Below are positions 1 to 7,021 of a DNA stretch of 11,281 nucleotides, in pieces. Source of the DNA: Candidatus Omnitrophota bacterium (GTDB lineage Bacteria; Omnitrophota; Gorgyraeia; JACOVV01). Each line of letters opens with the position of its first letter. Position 1 is the stretch's first letter. The notes beneath the pieces are model-generated. The model was not told the origin of the DNA. It did no database searches and worked only from the letters and a program-made list of their open reading frames with translations. Both the position numbers and the translations under genes were made by a program. The DNA is taken from NCBI GenBank assembly GCA_023248175.1, contig JAHFFC010000013.1, positions 1 through 11,281 on the forward strand. The letters are read 5' to 3'.

Positions 1-239
1 ATGAGATAGACGCCCCCTTGGATGAAGCCAACATTGACCGCTTCTGCGATACCCTCAAGGAATTTACCCATCAATCCCAGTTTTTGATCATCACCCACAG
101 CAAAAAGACCATGACGATCGCCGATGTCCTCTACGGCGTCACCATGGAACGCCCCGGCATTTCCCAAATCATCTCGGTAAAGATGGCAAAGCCGGCCGAA
201 GTTTCCCAATCCCATGAACCGGAAGCGGTTTTGGCGTAA
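1..239 (+). CDS. smc: Chromosome segregation ATPase SMC, C-terminal end (5' truncated by window edge)
   Basis: This is the last 78 codons of a structural-maintenance-of-chromosomes ATPase, which with ScpA and ScpB condenses and segregates the chromosome. The reading frame is already open at the window edge, with whole codons from position 3. The first residues, EIDAPLDEAN, are the end of the Walker B motif plus the D-loop of the SMC ATPase head. They are followed by the family's C-terminal head pattern: SQFLIITHSKKTM (H-loop region with the switch histidine) and ADVLYGVTMERPGIS. The gene ends in a short, non-conserved tail and TAA. The upstream coiled coils, hinge and Walker A lie outside the window. 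It is separated from kdsD by 85 bases, so the two are probably separate transcription units. The family assignment is firm. RecF/RecN-type heads lack the ADVLYGVTM signature. Confidence 0.92.
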   Translation, partial: EIDAPLDEANIDRFCDTLKEFTHQSQFLIITHSKKTMTIADVLYGVTMERPGISQIISVKMAKPAEVSQSHEPEAVLA

Positions 240-302
240 GGAAAGAGGCCGTGCCACAATGGGTTAATGCCGAAAAAACTTCTCCATTTTGGATCAGTTT
301 TA

Positions 303-311
303 TGGTAAAAT
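303..311 (+). promoter_or_regulatory. Likely extended -10 promoter of the kdsD-to-serA operon
   Basis: TGGTAAAAT at 303-311 matches an extended -10 element (TGn followed by a TATAAT-like TAAAAT at 306-311). No good -35 lies 16-18 bases upstream, as is usual for extended -10 promoters. Transcription would start near 318, only about 7 bases before the ATG at 325. A small inverted repeat, TCCA-TTT-TGGA (283-293), sits just upstream. The rest of the 240-324 gap holds nothing recognisable, and there is no clear smc terminator. The call rests on motif match and position only. Confidence 0.45.
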
Positions 312-324
312 GGTTTTCTTAATT

Positions 325-1317
325 ATGAAACATTCTACAGCCACCGATACTTCATCGTTAGAATGCGCCCGGCGGGTTCTTCAGATTGAGAGCCAAGCCA
401 TTGCCCAACTTATCAATAAAGTGGGTGAAGAGTTTGACCGGGCGGTAGAGATGATCTTTGTCTGCAAAGGGAGAGTGGTGGTCAGCGGGATGGGCAAACC
501 GGGGTTGATTGGACAGAAAATCTCAGCAACACTAGCTTCTACTGGGACACCAAGTTTGTGGCTCCATCCAGCTGAGGCGATTCATGGGGATATGGGAAAG
601 GTGACAGCCCAGGACGTCATCGTGATCCTTTCCAACAGCGGGGAGACAGAAGAGATCATTCGGTTAATTCCGATGGTCAAAAGGATAGGGGCTCCTATGA
701 TTACAATGACAGGCAATATTCATTCAACTCTCGCTAATCATAGTGATGTGACTTTAGATGTATCGGTCAAAGAGGAAGCCTGCTCATTGGGCTTAGCCCC
801 CACTGCGAGCACTACCGCTATGTTAGCGATGGGGGATGCACTAGCAGTTGCCCTTTTGGAGAGAAGAGGGTTTAGAGAAGAGGATTATGCCTTTTTTCAT
901 CCTGGAGGAACTCTGGGTAAAAAACTGATGCGTGTTGAAGAAATCATGCGTCAGGGGAAAGACAATCCCGTCATTGATCAGGAGACGGTGATTAAGGAAG
1001 TTCTGTTAACCATTACACAGGCAAGGGCTGGCAGTGCTAGTATTGTGAATGGGAACGGGAAACTCGTTGGGATTTTTACCGATGGAGATTTACGTCGTCA
1101 TTTAGAAAAAGATTTAGATATTTCTAAAACGAAAATTAAGGAAGTTATGACATCCAAGCCTGTGGTCATTACCAAGGATCGTTTAGCGGTGGAAGCACTG
1201 CGTCTGTTAAAAGAGAAGAAGATTGATGAGGTTCCAGTGGTGGATGAACAACGGCGTCCTATTGGATTAGTGGATGTTCAGGATTTATTGAAAACAGGGT
1301 TAATATATGATGCCTGA
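325..1317 (+). CDS. kdsD: D-arabinose 5-phosphate isomerase (KdsD/KpsF family)
   Basis: The enzyme converts D-ribulose 5-phosphate to D-arabinose 5-phosphate, the first step of KDO synthesis for the LPS inner core, in the cytoplasm. From the ATG at 325 the protein has 330 residues, close to E. coli KdsD (328). Residues about 35-185 are a sugar isomerase (SIS) domain with GMGKPGLIG, STGTPS, HPAEAIHGDMG, SNSGETEEI and EACSLGLAPTASTT. K58, E110, E151 and H192 line up, one residue off, with the catalytic K59/E111/E152/H193 of E. coli KdsD. Two CBS domains follow (about 210-265 and 275-328). The frame is open upstream to a TTG at 289 and an ATG at 310, but family alignment and length favour 325. 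No Shine-Dalgarno precedes it, and the likely -10 box ends only 13 bases away. It overlaps kdsC by 11 bases. Confidence 0.96.
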   Translation: MKHSTATDTSSLECARRVLQIESQAIAQLINKVGEEFDRAVEMIFVCKGRVVVSGMGKPGLIGQKISATLASTGTPSLWLHPAEAIHGDMGKVTAQDVIVILSNSGETEEIIRLIPMVKRIGAPMITMTGNIHSTLANHSDVTLDVSVKEEACSLGLAPTASTTAMLAMGDALAVALLERRGFREEDYAFFHPGGTLGKKLMRVEEIMRQGKDNPVIDQETVIKEVLLTITQARAGSASIVNGNGKLVGIFTDGDLRRHLEKDLDISKTKIKEVMTSKPVVITKDRLAVEALRLLKEKKIDEVPVVDEQRRPIGLVDVQDLLKTGLIYDA

Positions 1318-1837
1318 AGTATTCGAACGAGCGAAAAAGGTATCGTTGTTAATGCTGGATGTGGATGGAGTTTTGACGGATGGGAAGATTTATTACGGCA
1401 ATTACGGAGATGAACTCCAGAGTTTTAACGTTCAAGACGGAATGGGGATGGGGTTGTGGCATCAAGCCGGCCTGCAGTCGGTGATTGTCAGTGGACGACG
1501 TTCCAAAATGGTCAAGCGCCGCGCTCAAGAAATGCACGTTACCAAAGTTTTTCAGCTAGTCGGAAATAAGGAAAAAATCTATTTGGAGATTCTCCAAGAG
1601 ATGAGAAAATTAGAAGAAGAAGTTTGTTTCGTGGGCGATGATTTAGGGGATGTCCCCTTGCTTCGAAGAGTAGGGTTGGCGGTGGCGGTTCCTAACGCGG
1701 TCGCGGAAGTAAAAGAATCAGCGCATTATATCACGGAACATGCCGGTGGCAATGGGGCGGTACGGGAAGTGATCAGTTTGCTACTGAAAGCGAATGGAAA
1801 ATGGGAGAAAGTTACGCACGATTTCCTAAGGAGCTAA
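1307..1837 (+). CDS. kdsC: 3-deoxy-D-manno-octulosonate 8-phosphate phosphatase KdsC (HAD family)
   Basis: KdsC removes the phosphate from KDO 8-phosphate, giving free KDO for LPS. It is a C0-type haloacid dehalogenase phosphatase, normally a tetramer. Motif I is DVDGVLTDG with D18 as nucleophile and D20 as acid/base. Motif II is VSGR (S62), the lysine motif is in GNKEK (K88 or K90), and motif IV is GDDLGD (D111, D112). The C-terminal AGGNGAVREV (146-155) is the family's conserved tail, which reaches into the neighbouring subunit's active site and helps tell KdsC from other HAD enzymes. Its 176 residues compare with 188 in E. coli. Start codons ATG 1307 and ATG 1310 are adjacent; CAGGG at 1295-1299 is best spaced for 1307. 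The overlap with kdsD suggests coupled translation. The step that joins arabinose 5-phosphate to PEP (kdsA) is not in this window. Confidence 0.96.
   Translation: MMPEVFERAKKVSLLMLDVDGVLTDGKIYYGNYGDELQSFNVQDGMGMGLWHQAGLQSVIVSGRRSKMVKRRAQEMHVTKVFQLVGNKEKIYLEILQEMRKLEEEVCFVGDDLGDVPLLRRVGLAVAVPNAVAEVKESAHYITEHAGGNGAVREVISLLLKANGKWEKVTHDFLRS
1828..1833 (+). promoter_or_regulatory. Ribosome binding site deciding the histidine kinase start
   Basis: AAGGAG lies inside the end of kdsC, 6 bases before ATG 1840. It fixes that start over the in-frame ATG at 1801, which has no such site and would add 13 residues and a 37-base overlap. Confidence 0.8.
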
Positions 1838-1839
1838 CC

Positions 1840-3165
1840 ATGGAAGAGACCCAGTTTCAGACCCAGCTTCAACAATTAGTGGACGATATCGAAAAACAAG
1901 ATCCCCAGCAGAAACAGCGAGGGATGCAGCTTCTGATTCGGTTGTATGACTTGAGTAAAAGTTTGCATATGACTCTTGATCTAGATGAGCGTCTCAAGTT
2001 AATCATCCAAAAAATCGCTTCATTGATGCATGCCCAAAGAGTTTCTATCATGTTGATGGACCGGCGTGGCGGCGAGCTGTACGTGCGGATCGCTGTGGGG
2101 ATGCCTGAGGCGATTATTCCGCAAGCCAAGGTCAAATTAGGCGAAGGGATTGCCGGCTGGGTGGCCGCCTCTGGAAAACCACTTTTGGTTAAAGACATCA
2201 AGGAAGACAAACGTTTTGTTTATCGAGATGGATCCGCATACAAAGATGATTCTTTTCTGGTGCTACCGCTCCGGGTCCAGGATAAAGTGATCGGGTTAAT
2301 CAATGTGACCAATAGGAGCAGCGGCGGAGGCTTCAATGAATTGGACCAGTCAATCCTTGAGGGATTAGCAGACTCTTTGGCGATCGCTATCGATCAGGCA
2401 CTGCGCTATCAGGAGACGAATAAAATTGCTAAGGCAAAGGTAGATTTTATTACCGTGGCTTCTCATGAACTGCGGACCCCTTTAACTGTTATTAAGGAAA
2501 CGGTTTCTTTAGTGCGGGATGGAATTTTTGGATCGCTCAACGAAATGCAAATTCGTTATCTGGACAGAACAAAGAATCATATTGATCGCCTAGTACGGTT
2601 GGTCAATGAGCTGCTGAGCATCGCTCGTCTTGAGGGACATCAGGTTCCGATGCAGAGAACCTACTTGGACCTGGCGGCACTGATTCGAGGGACCGTCGAG
2701 TCTTTCATTCCTCAAGCAGAGAAAAAAGAATTGAGGCTGAGTTTTGACGCTGATTTATCGTTTCCAAAAGTTTGGGGAGACTCAGATAAGTTGATTCAGG
2801 TCATTGTGAATCTCATTTCGAATGCGATTAAGTTTACTCCCAAGGGAGGGATCATTTCAATTCATGCCAGACCCGAAGATGGGTCATGGGTATTGATTCA
2901 GGTGCAGGATAGCGGCTGCGGTATTCCTAAGAACAGGCAGAAAGAAGTCTTCGATCGATTTAAACAGCTGAAGAGTTTCGCGAAGGAAAAAACGGAAGGG
3001 CTTGGCTTGGGATTAGCGATTGTCAAGGAAATTGTTGAGCTTCACAGCGGACAGATTTGGGTTCAGAGTGAGGCGGGGAAGGGAAGCGCCTTCTTTGTGC
3101 GTCTCCCCATTGATGCAAGAGCTAATAGAAAAAATGAAGAGGGAGCGAAAAAAAGAGATGAATAA
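1840..3165 (+). CDS. Soluble GAF-domain sensor histidine kinase
   Basis: This is a cytoplasmic two-component sensor kinase of 441 residues with no membrane segment or signal peptide. In order: a helical N-terminus (1-45), a GAF domain (about 46-190, ending near the IDQALRYQE helix), a HisKA dimerisation/phosphoacceptor domain with SHELRTPL (H209 is the phosphorylated histidine), and an HATPase_c domain. The latter has the N box NLISNAIKFT (N324, N328), G1 box DSGCGIP (D357), F box FDRFKQL and G2 box GLGLGLAI (387-394). All catalytic motifs are intact, so it should be active. It begins 2 bases after kdsC ends and overlaps the next gene by 8 bases, so it is part of the LPS operon. No response regulator is nearby, so its partner is unknown. 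What the GAF domain senses cannot be read from the sequence; no heme or cyclic-nucleotide signature was recognised. Confidence 0.93.
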   Translation: MEETQFQTQLQQLVDDIEKQDPQQKQRGMQLLIRLYDLSKSLHMTLDLDERLKLIIQKIASLMHAQRVSIMLMDRRGGELYVRIAVGMPEAIIPQAKVKLGEGIAGWVAASGKPLLVKDIKEDKRFVYRDGSAYKDDSFLVLPLRVQDKVIGLINVTNRSSGGGFNELDQSILEGLADSLAIAIDQALRYQETNKIAKAKVDFITVASHELRTPLTVIKETVSLVRDGIFGSLNEMQIRYLDRTKNHIDRLVRLVNELLSIARLEGHQVPMQRTYLDLAALIRGTVESFIPQAEKKELRLSFDADLSFPKVWGDSDKLIQVIVNLISNAIKFTPKGGIISIHARPEDGSWVLIQVQDSGCGIPKNRQKEVFDRFKQLKSFAKEKTEGLGLGLAIVKEIVELHSGQIWVQSEAGKGSAFFVRLPIDARANRKNEEGAKKRDE

Positions 3166-4021
3166 CTTTTTACGGTTATCCTTGATAGTTCTTCAGAGTT
3201 TTTCTAATGCCTTTGCTCAAGAAAGCTCTCCGGCGGATATTGCTACTCCTGCTTCTGTCGATCAGTCAGTTGCTGTGGAGAAACCCAGCGAAGAAGTTCA
3301 TCACGATGATGCAGACCAGGAGATTTGGAATTTTTCACTCTCCGGGCATGATACTACCGGAAATAAAAAATGGGAGGTCAGTGGTGATACAGCGAGTGTT
3401 TTTTCGGATGACAAGATCAATCTGAGCGCAGTAAAGGCGACCTCATATAGTTCCTCAGGAAATTTCGTTTTAAGTTCCAAGAAGGGGGTTTTTGATAAAA
3501 TTGGAAATAATATTGAGCTTAACGAAGAAGTGATTGGGCAATCGAGTGATGGAACAAGATTGCGATCGGATCACATCAACTATAAAAGCGAGACGGGAAA
3601 GATTGAAACAGACGCTTTCGTCGAGATAGAACAAAAGCAGATGCGGACTTTTGGGTACGGAGCGAAATCGGATCCTGAGCAGAAGCGCCTTGAATTAGAA
3701 AAGAACATCACAGTCGTTGCCAGACCATCAACCACGATCACTTGCAGAGGGCCGTTAGAAATTAATTACAAAGACCAGTTAGCGGTTTTCCAGAATGAAG
3801 TTCGCGTCATTGATCCAAGAGGGGAGATCACGAGCGATCGAATGGAGGTCCATTTCGACAAAGATCTGGAAACCATTCAACGGGTGGTTGCTATGGGAAA
3901 CGTACGCATTGTTCAAGGGGGAAACATCACTCAGAGTGATCGCGCTGAATATGATGTGAAAGAAGGAAAGGTGACTCTTTCCGAGCAGCCCCAGGTGCAG
4001 GTGGCCCCTCCCAGTGAATAA
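3158..4021 (+). CDS. LPS export periplasmic protein: LptC-like domain fused to LptA/OstA-like domain
   Basis: This is a probable component of the LPS transport bridge between inner and outer membrane. From ATG 3158 it has 287 residues. Residues 1-20 look like a signal peptide with an Ala-Phe-Ala cleavage site before Q21. A charged, low-complexity linker follows (21-55). Residues about 56-186 resemble LptC: NFSLSGHD, KKWEVSGDTASVF, KKGVFDK, a GxxLRSDxINY-type strand and TDAFVEIEQ. Residues about 190-281 resemble LptA/OstA: GPLEINYKDQLAVFQNEVRV, a TSDRMEVHFD strand, VVAMGNVRIVQGG and DRAEYDVKEGKVTLSEQPQV. Both are beta-jellyroll folds, so this looks like LptC and LptA in one chain. The start overlaps the kinase stop as ATGAATAA, with GAGGGAG at 3139-3145 about 12 bases upstream. 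ATG 3134 would add a lysine/arginine-rich n-region and is a fair alternative. lptB follows with an 8-base overlap. The domain split is read by eye. Confidence 0.8.
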   Translation: MNNFLRLSLIVLQSFSNAFAQESSPADIATPASVDQSVAVEKPSEEVHHDDADQEIWNFSLSGHDTTGNKKWEVSGDTASVFSDDKINLSAVKATSYSSSGNFVLSSKKGVFDKIGNNIELNEEVIGQSSDGTRLRSDHINYKSETGKIETDAFVEIEQKQMRTFGYGAKSDPEQKRLELEKNITVVARPSTTITCRGPLEINYKDQLAVFQNEVRVIDPRGEITSDRMEVHFDKDLETIQRVVAMGNVRIVQGGNITQSDRAEYDVKEGKVTLSEQPQVQVAPPSE

Positions 4022-4736
4022 TACTTTACTGAGCGCACATTCCTTAAGAAAATCCTACGAGGGGCGCTTAATTGTAGACGGGGTTGATTTAAATGTCCAT
4101 CGGGGAGAGATAGTCGGACTTTTGGGACCCAATGGCGCAGGAAAAACCACAGTTTTCTATATGCTGGTCGGTTTTGTCAAGGCCGATGAGGGGAAAATCC
4201 TGTTTGAAGAAGAAGAGGTCACTTCTCTTCCCATGTACAAAAGAGCAAGACGGGGAATGGGATTTCTACCGCAGGAATCTTCTGTTTTTAGAAAATTAAC
4301 GGTGGAAGAAAATATTCTGGCGGTACTAGAGACACTTCTTCTGACTCGTGACCAGCGATTGAAACGATTGGAAAAGTTGCTGGCGGAGCTCAACCTTACT
4401 TCTTTGGCGAAGAGTCCCGCGTACACATTATCCGGCGGAGAGAGAAGACGACTGGAAATTACTCGAGCGCTCGTGATAGAGCCTCAGTTTCTTTTGTTAG
4501 ATGAACCGTTTAGCGGTATTGATCCGATCGCGGTAGCGGAGGCACAGGAAATCATTCGAGGTCTGAAACGTAAAGGGCTTGGAATTTTATTGACCGACCA
4601 CAATGTTCGTGAAACTCTGGCGATTACCGATCGGTCGTATCTGATGACGAACGGAAAAATCATGATCTCTGGTACTTCGGAGGAGCTGATTAACGATTCC
4701 AAAGCGCGGGAGATTTATTTAGGGGAAAGGTTCTAG
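4014..4736 (+). CDS. lptB: LPS export ABC transporter ATP-binding protein LptB
   Basis: LptB is the cytoplasmic ATPase that, with the membrane proteins LptF and LptG, pulls LPS from the inner membrane and pushes it along the Lpt bridge. Its 240 residues match E. coli LptB (241). It has Walker A GPNGAGKTT (38-46), Q-loop LPQESSVF (Q87), signature LSGGERRR (139-146), Walker B FLLLDEPFSGIDP (159-171) and H-loop LLTDHNVRET (H196). The stretch GFLPQESSVFRKLTVEEN and the end AREIYLGERF are typical of LptB rather than of amino-acid exporters such as LivF/LivG, its nearest relatives. The start is GTG at 4014, overlapping the previous stop as GTGAATAA, with AGGTGG at 3999-4004 as ribosome site. LptF, LptG and LptD are not in the window. 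Confidence 0.96.
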   Translation: MNNTLLSAHSLRKSYEGRLIVDGVDLNVHRGEIVGLLGPNGAGKTTVFYMLVGFVKADEGKILFEEEEVTSLPMYKRARRGMGFLPQESSVFRKLTVEENILAVLETLLLTRDQRLKRLEKLLAELNLTSLAKSPAYTLSGGERRRLEITRALVIEPQFLLLDEPFSGIDPIAVAEAQEIIRGLKRKGLGILLTDHNVRETLAITDRSYLMTNGKIMISGTSEELINDSKAREIYLGERF

Positions 4737-4741
4737 CGATC

Positions 4742-5116
4742 ATGGAAGTGCAAATTACTGGCCGCCATCTAGAAGTGACAGAAACCATCCGGTCGTATAT
4801 AGAGAAAAAGATTAAAAAATTGGAGCGTTTTAGTCATCGAATTATTTCAGTTCACGTTATTTTACAAATTCAGCGGTTCAGCCAGATCATCGAGATCCAA
4901 GTGAGGGGGAAGGGTCTTGACCTCATCGTCAAGGAGAACGCCGAAAGTATGTATGGCGCTTTTGACCAGGCACTGGATCGTGTGGTGCTTGCGGTAGAGC
5001 GCCATGAGGAGAAGAAAAAGGGGCGCAAAAGAGAAAACCGAAAATCCCGTGAACGGCTCAAACAGCGAGCTTCCAAACAACTCGCTAGAGGTAACAATGG
5101 GGTATTTAAAAATTAA
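4742..5116 (+). CDS. hpf: Ribosome hibernation promoting factor / RaiA-type protein with basic tail
   Basis: It binds the 30S subunit near the mRNA and tRNA channel and parks ribosomes in an inactive state during slow growth. The first 88 residues are the complete beta-alpha-beta-beta-beta-alpha domain: MEVQITGRHLEVTETIRSYI at the start, KKIKKLERF, and ENAESMYGAFDQALDRV in the last helix. The protein is 124 residues: longer than E. coli HPF (95) or YfiA (113), but without the C-terminal dimerisation domain of long HPF. Instead residues 88-124 are very rich in lysine and arginine. It starts 5 bases after lptB, with AAAGG at 4726-4730. In gammaproteobacteria rpoN normally lies between lptB and hpf; here it is absent. 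The last 20 bases overlap the start of tig. Confidence 0.92.
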   Translation: MEVQITGRHLEVTETIRSYIEKKIKKLERFSHRIISVHVILQIQRFSQIIEIQVRGKGLDLIVKENAESMYGAFDQALDRVVLAVERHEEKKKGRKRENRKSRERLKQRASKQLARGNNGVFKN

Positions 5117-6362
5117 AGTCGAATCTCTTTCAGGGACAAAAAAGAAAATCATCGTAGAAATTCCTAAGGAGCAGGCAAGTCAGGGGCTGGAAGAGGTTTT
5201 TCGAAAAATACAGAGAGCAGCCGCTCTTCCCGGTTTTCGGACTGGGAAAGTTCCACGTCCTCTGATTGAGAAAAATTTCCAGAGCCATGCCAGGGAAGAG
5301 GTATTAAAGCAATTGCTCCCCAACTGTATCGGTGAAGCAACGGAGCAGGCTCATCTGTACCCCATCACCATTCCTAGGGTTTCTGATATTCAATTCCATG
5401 AGAATGGTTCTATTGCTTTTCAGACGGAGTTTGATGTAAAACCGGAAGTGAGGGTAAAATGTTATAGAGGGATCAAACTGACTCAGCCCAAAGTTCAAGT
5501 AACCCAGGAAGAGATTGAGAAGGTGCTGAAAAATATCCAGGAACAGCATGCCGAGTATCAGGTGGTCGAAAATCGGGCTGCTAAAGAAGGAGACTATCTT
5601 GTCTGCGATGTGGCAAAAGCATCAAATGGAAAATCTTCAGAGCCACACCAGCGCTTGTGGCTCTGTCTGGACAAAGTCCAGGATCCCGAGAAAATCGTGG
5701 AACAGCTCCTCGGCGTGGCGGCTGGAGAAAAAAGGCGGGTCAAGGCGCTGGTTAAAGAAAATGAAACCGCAGAGTACGACGTTCATGTTCAAGAAATCAA
5801 GGAAAAGCATCTCCCTGTTTTGGACGATGCTTTTGCCAAAAATAGTGCCAACATCGAATCCGTTTTAGCCTTGTGCGAAGATATTGAAAAAAAGCTGAGA
5901 GAAGAAAAAAAACGCCAAGTAAGGAGAGAGTTAGAAACGGAACTACTGGATCATCTCACCGAGGAATCAAAATTCGATTTGCCCGAAACACTGGTGCAAT
6001 CGCAAATGGAACGGCTTGCCGAGGACTCCAAACGGAGACTGCTCGCGCAGGGGTTTGGACAAGGGGAGTTGAATGAACAGGAGGAAGCTATCCGACAGAG
6101 AGTAAAACCGCAGGCGGAAAGGCAGGTAAAAATTCATTTTATCCTCCAGGAGATCGCACGGCAGGAGAAGGTTTCAGTCTCTAAAGAAGAGGTCAAGCAG
6201 AGGGTAGAACAGATTGCCAAACGGGTGAATCGAACAGTCGAGGAGACGAACCAGTATTTTGAACAGAAACAACTCTATTCAGGACTTATTGAAGAGATAA
6301 CTCAAGAAAAAATCATTGAATTTCTGTTAAAGGAAGCGAAAATAGTAACGAGGGATTCGTGA
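5097..6362 (+). CDS. tig: Trigger factor, ribosome-bound chaperone
   Basis: Trigger factor sits at the ribosome exit tunnel and shields new chains. From ATG 5097 it has 421 residues (E. coli 432). The N-terminal ribosome-binding domain holds the signature GFRTGKVP (46-53; the family pattern is GFRxGKxP). The central FKBP-like prolyl isomerase domain spans about 161-236 (EGDYLVCDV through VQEIKEK). It is about ten residues shorter than the E. coli domain and lacks the FPEEY-like segment and the IPGFE motif, so isomerase activity is doubtful. The C-terminal helical chaperone arms run from about 237 to the end. AGAGGT at 5087-5092 lies 4 bases before the ATG and decides the start over an open frame reaching back to 5004. 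The start lies 20 bases inside hpf, and the stop precedes clpP. Pairing of tig with clpP is common across bacteria. Confidence 0.95.
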   Translation: MGYLKIKVESLSGTKKKIIVEIPKEQASQGLEEVFRKIQRAAALPGFRTGKVPRPLIEKNFQSHAREEVLKQLLPNCIGEATEQAHLYPITIPRVSDIQFHENGSIAFQTEFDVKPEVRVKCYRGIKLTQPKVQVTQEEIEKVLKNIQEQHAEYQVVENRAAKEGDYLVCDVAKASNGKSSEPHQRLWLCLDKVQDPEKIVEQLLGVAAGEKRRVKALVKENETAEYDVHVQEIKEKHLPVLDDAFAKNSANIESVLALCEDIEKKLREEKKRQVRRELETELLDHLTEESKFDLPETLVQSQMERLAEDSKRRLLAQGFGQGELNEQEEAIRQRVKPQAERQVKIHFILQEIARQEKVSVSKEEVKQRVEQIAKRVNRTVEETNQYFEQKQLYSGLIEEITQEKIIEFLLKEAKIVTRDS

Positions 6363-6408
6363 CTTATTTATCAACGATCTGCCAAACTATGAACAACGGC
6401 AGTGAAGG

Positions 6409-6413
6409 GGAGG
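6409..6413 (+). promoter_or_regulatory. Ribosome binding site deciding the clpP start
   Basis: GGAGG, inside a longer purine run (6405-6415), sits 8 bases before ATG 6422. It is the strongest Shine-Dalgarno in the window and supports 6422 as the main clpP start. A second in-frame candidate, GTG 6359, has GAGGG at 6350-6354 and overlaps the tig stop as GTGA. Confidence 0.8.
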
Positions 6414-6421
6414 AATCAGAT

Positions 6422-7021
6422 ATGAGTATTCTCATTCCAATGGTCATTGAACAGTCGGGGCGCGGGGAACGGGCGTACGATATTTATTCGCGCCTCTTAA
6501 AAGACCGCATCCTTTTTATTGGGACGCCTATTGATGACAATGTTTCCAATTTAATCATCGCTCAGCTGCTGTTTCTTCAAATGGAGGATACAGACAAAGA
6601 TATCAACGTTTACATCAACAGCCCCGGTGGAAACGTGACCAGCGGACTGGCTATTTACGACACGATGCAGTTTATTAAACCGGACGTTTGCACTTATTGC
6701 GTGGGACAGGCCTCCAGCATGGGAGCCCTTTTATTGACTGCGGGAGCCAAAGGAAAACGTTTCGCTCTTCCCCACGCGAGGATCATGATTCACCAGCCGT
6801 GGGGCGGGGTGCAGGGGGCGGCGGCGGATATCAGTATCCAAGCAAAAGAGATCCTGCGCCTTCGTGAAAAATTGAATGGTATTTTAGTTCAACATACAGG
6901 CCAGCCTCTAGAACGAATCGAAAAAGATACTGATCGTGACTATTTTATGTCGGGAGACGAAGCCAAAGCTTATGGGCTGATTGACGAGGTCATCGTGACT
7001 CAGAAGGAAAAGAAGAAATGA
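6422..7021 (+). CDS. clpP: ATP-dependent Clp protease proteolytic subunit ClpP
   Basis: ClpP is the serine peptidase that forms a barrel of two heptamers and degrades proteins fed to it by ClpX or ClpA/ClpC. From ATG 6422 it has 199 residues. The start, [26 protein letters not shown], is typical of the family. The catalytic triad is intact: S99 in [12 protein letters not shown]124 in MIHQP and D173 in DTDRDYFMS. The oxyanion loop SPGGNVTSG (68-75) is also present. An open frame continues back to GTG 6359 and would add 21 residues, a possible alternative pro-peptide. The gap between the tig stop and ATG 6422 is 59 bases with no clear promoter. The usual next gene, clpX, is not here; instead an aminotransferase begins in a 4-base ATGA overlap. 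Confidence 0.97.
   Translation: MSILIPMVIEQSGRGERAYDIYSRLLKDRILFIGTPIDDNVSNLIIAQLLFLQMEDTDKDINVYINSPGGNVTSGLAIYDTMQFIKPDVCTYCVGQASSMGALLLTAGAKGKRFALPHARIMIHQPWGGVQGAAADISIQAKEILRLREKLNGILVQHTGQPLERIEKDTDRDYFMSGDEAKAYGLIDEVIVTQKEKKK

Noticed and set aside
289..324. Upstream TTG (289) or ATG (310) start for kdsD
   Set aside because: The 12 extra residues do not match the family, there is no ribosome site, and the stretch contains the likely promoter; 325 gives the family length and residue register.
3207..3425. Open frame overlapping the lptC/A gene whose translation begins with a strongly hydrophobic, signal-anchor-like stretch
   Set aside because: It has no ribosome site, its remainder resembles nothing, and the overlapping frame carries a normal signal peptide plus linker leading into conserved LptC-like strands. 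The hydrophobic run is a frame shadow of leucine/serine-type codons.
4737..4741. A remnant of rpoN between lptB and hpf
   Set aside because: Only 5 bases separate the two genes, so no remnant can exist here.
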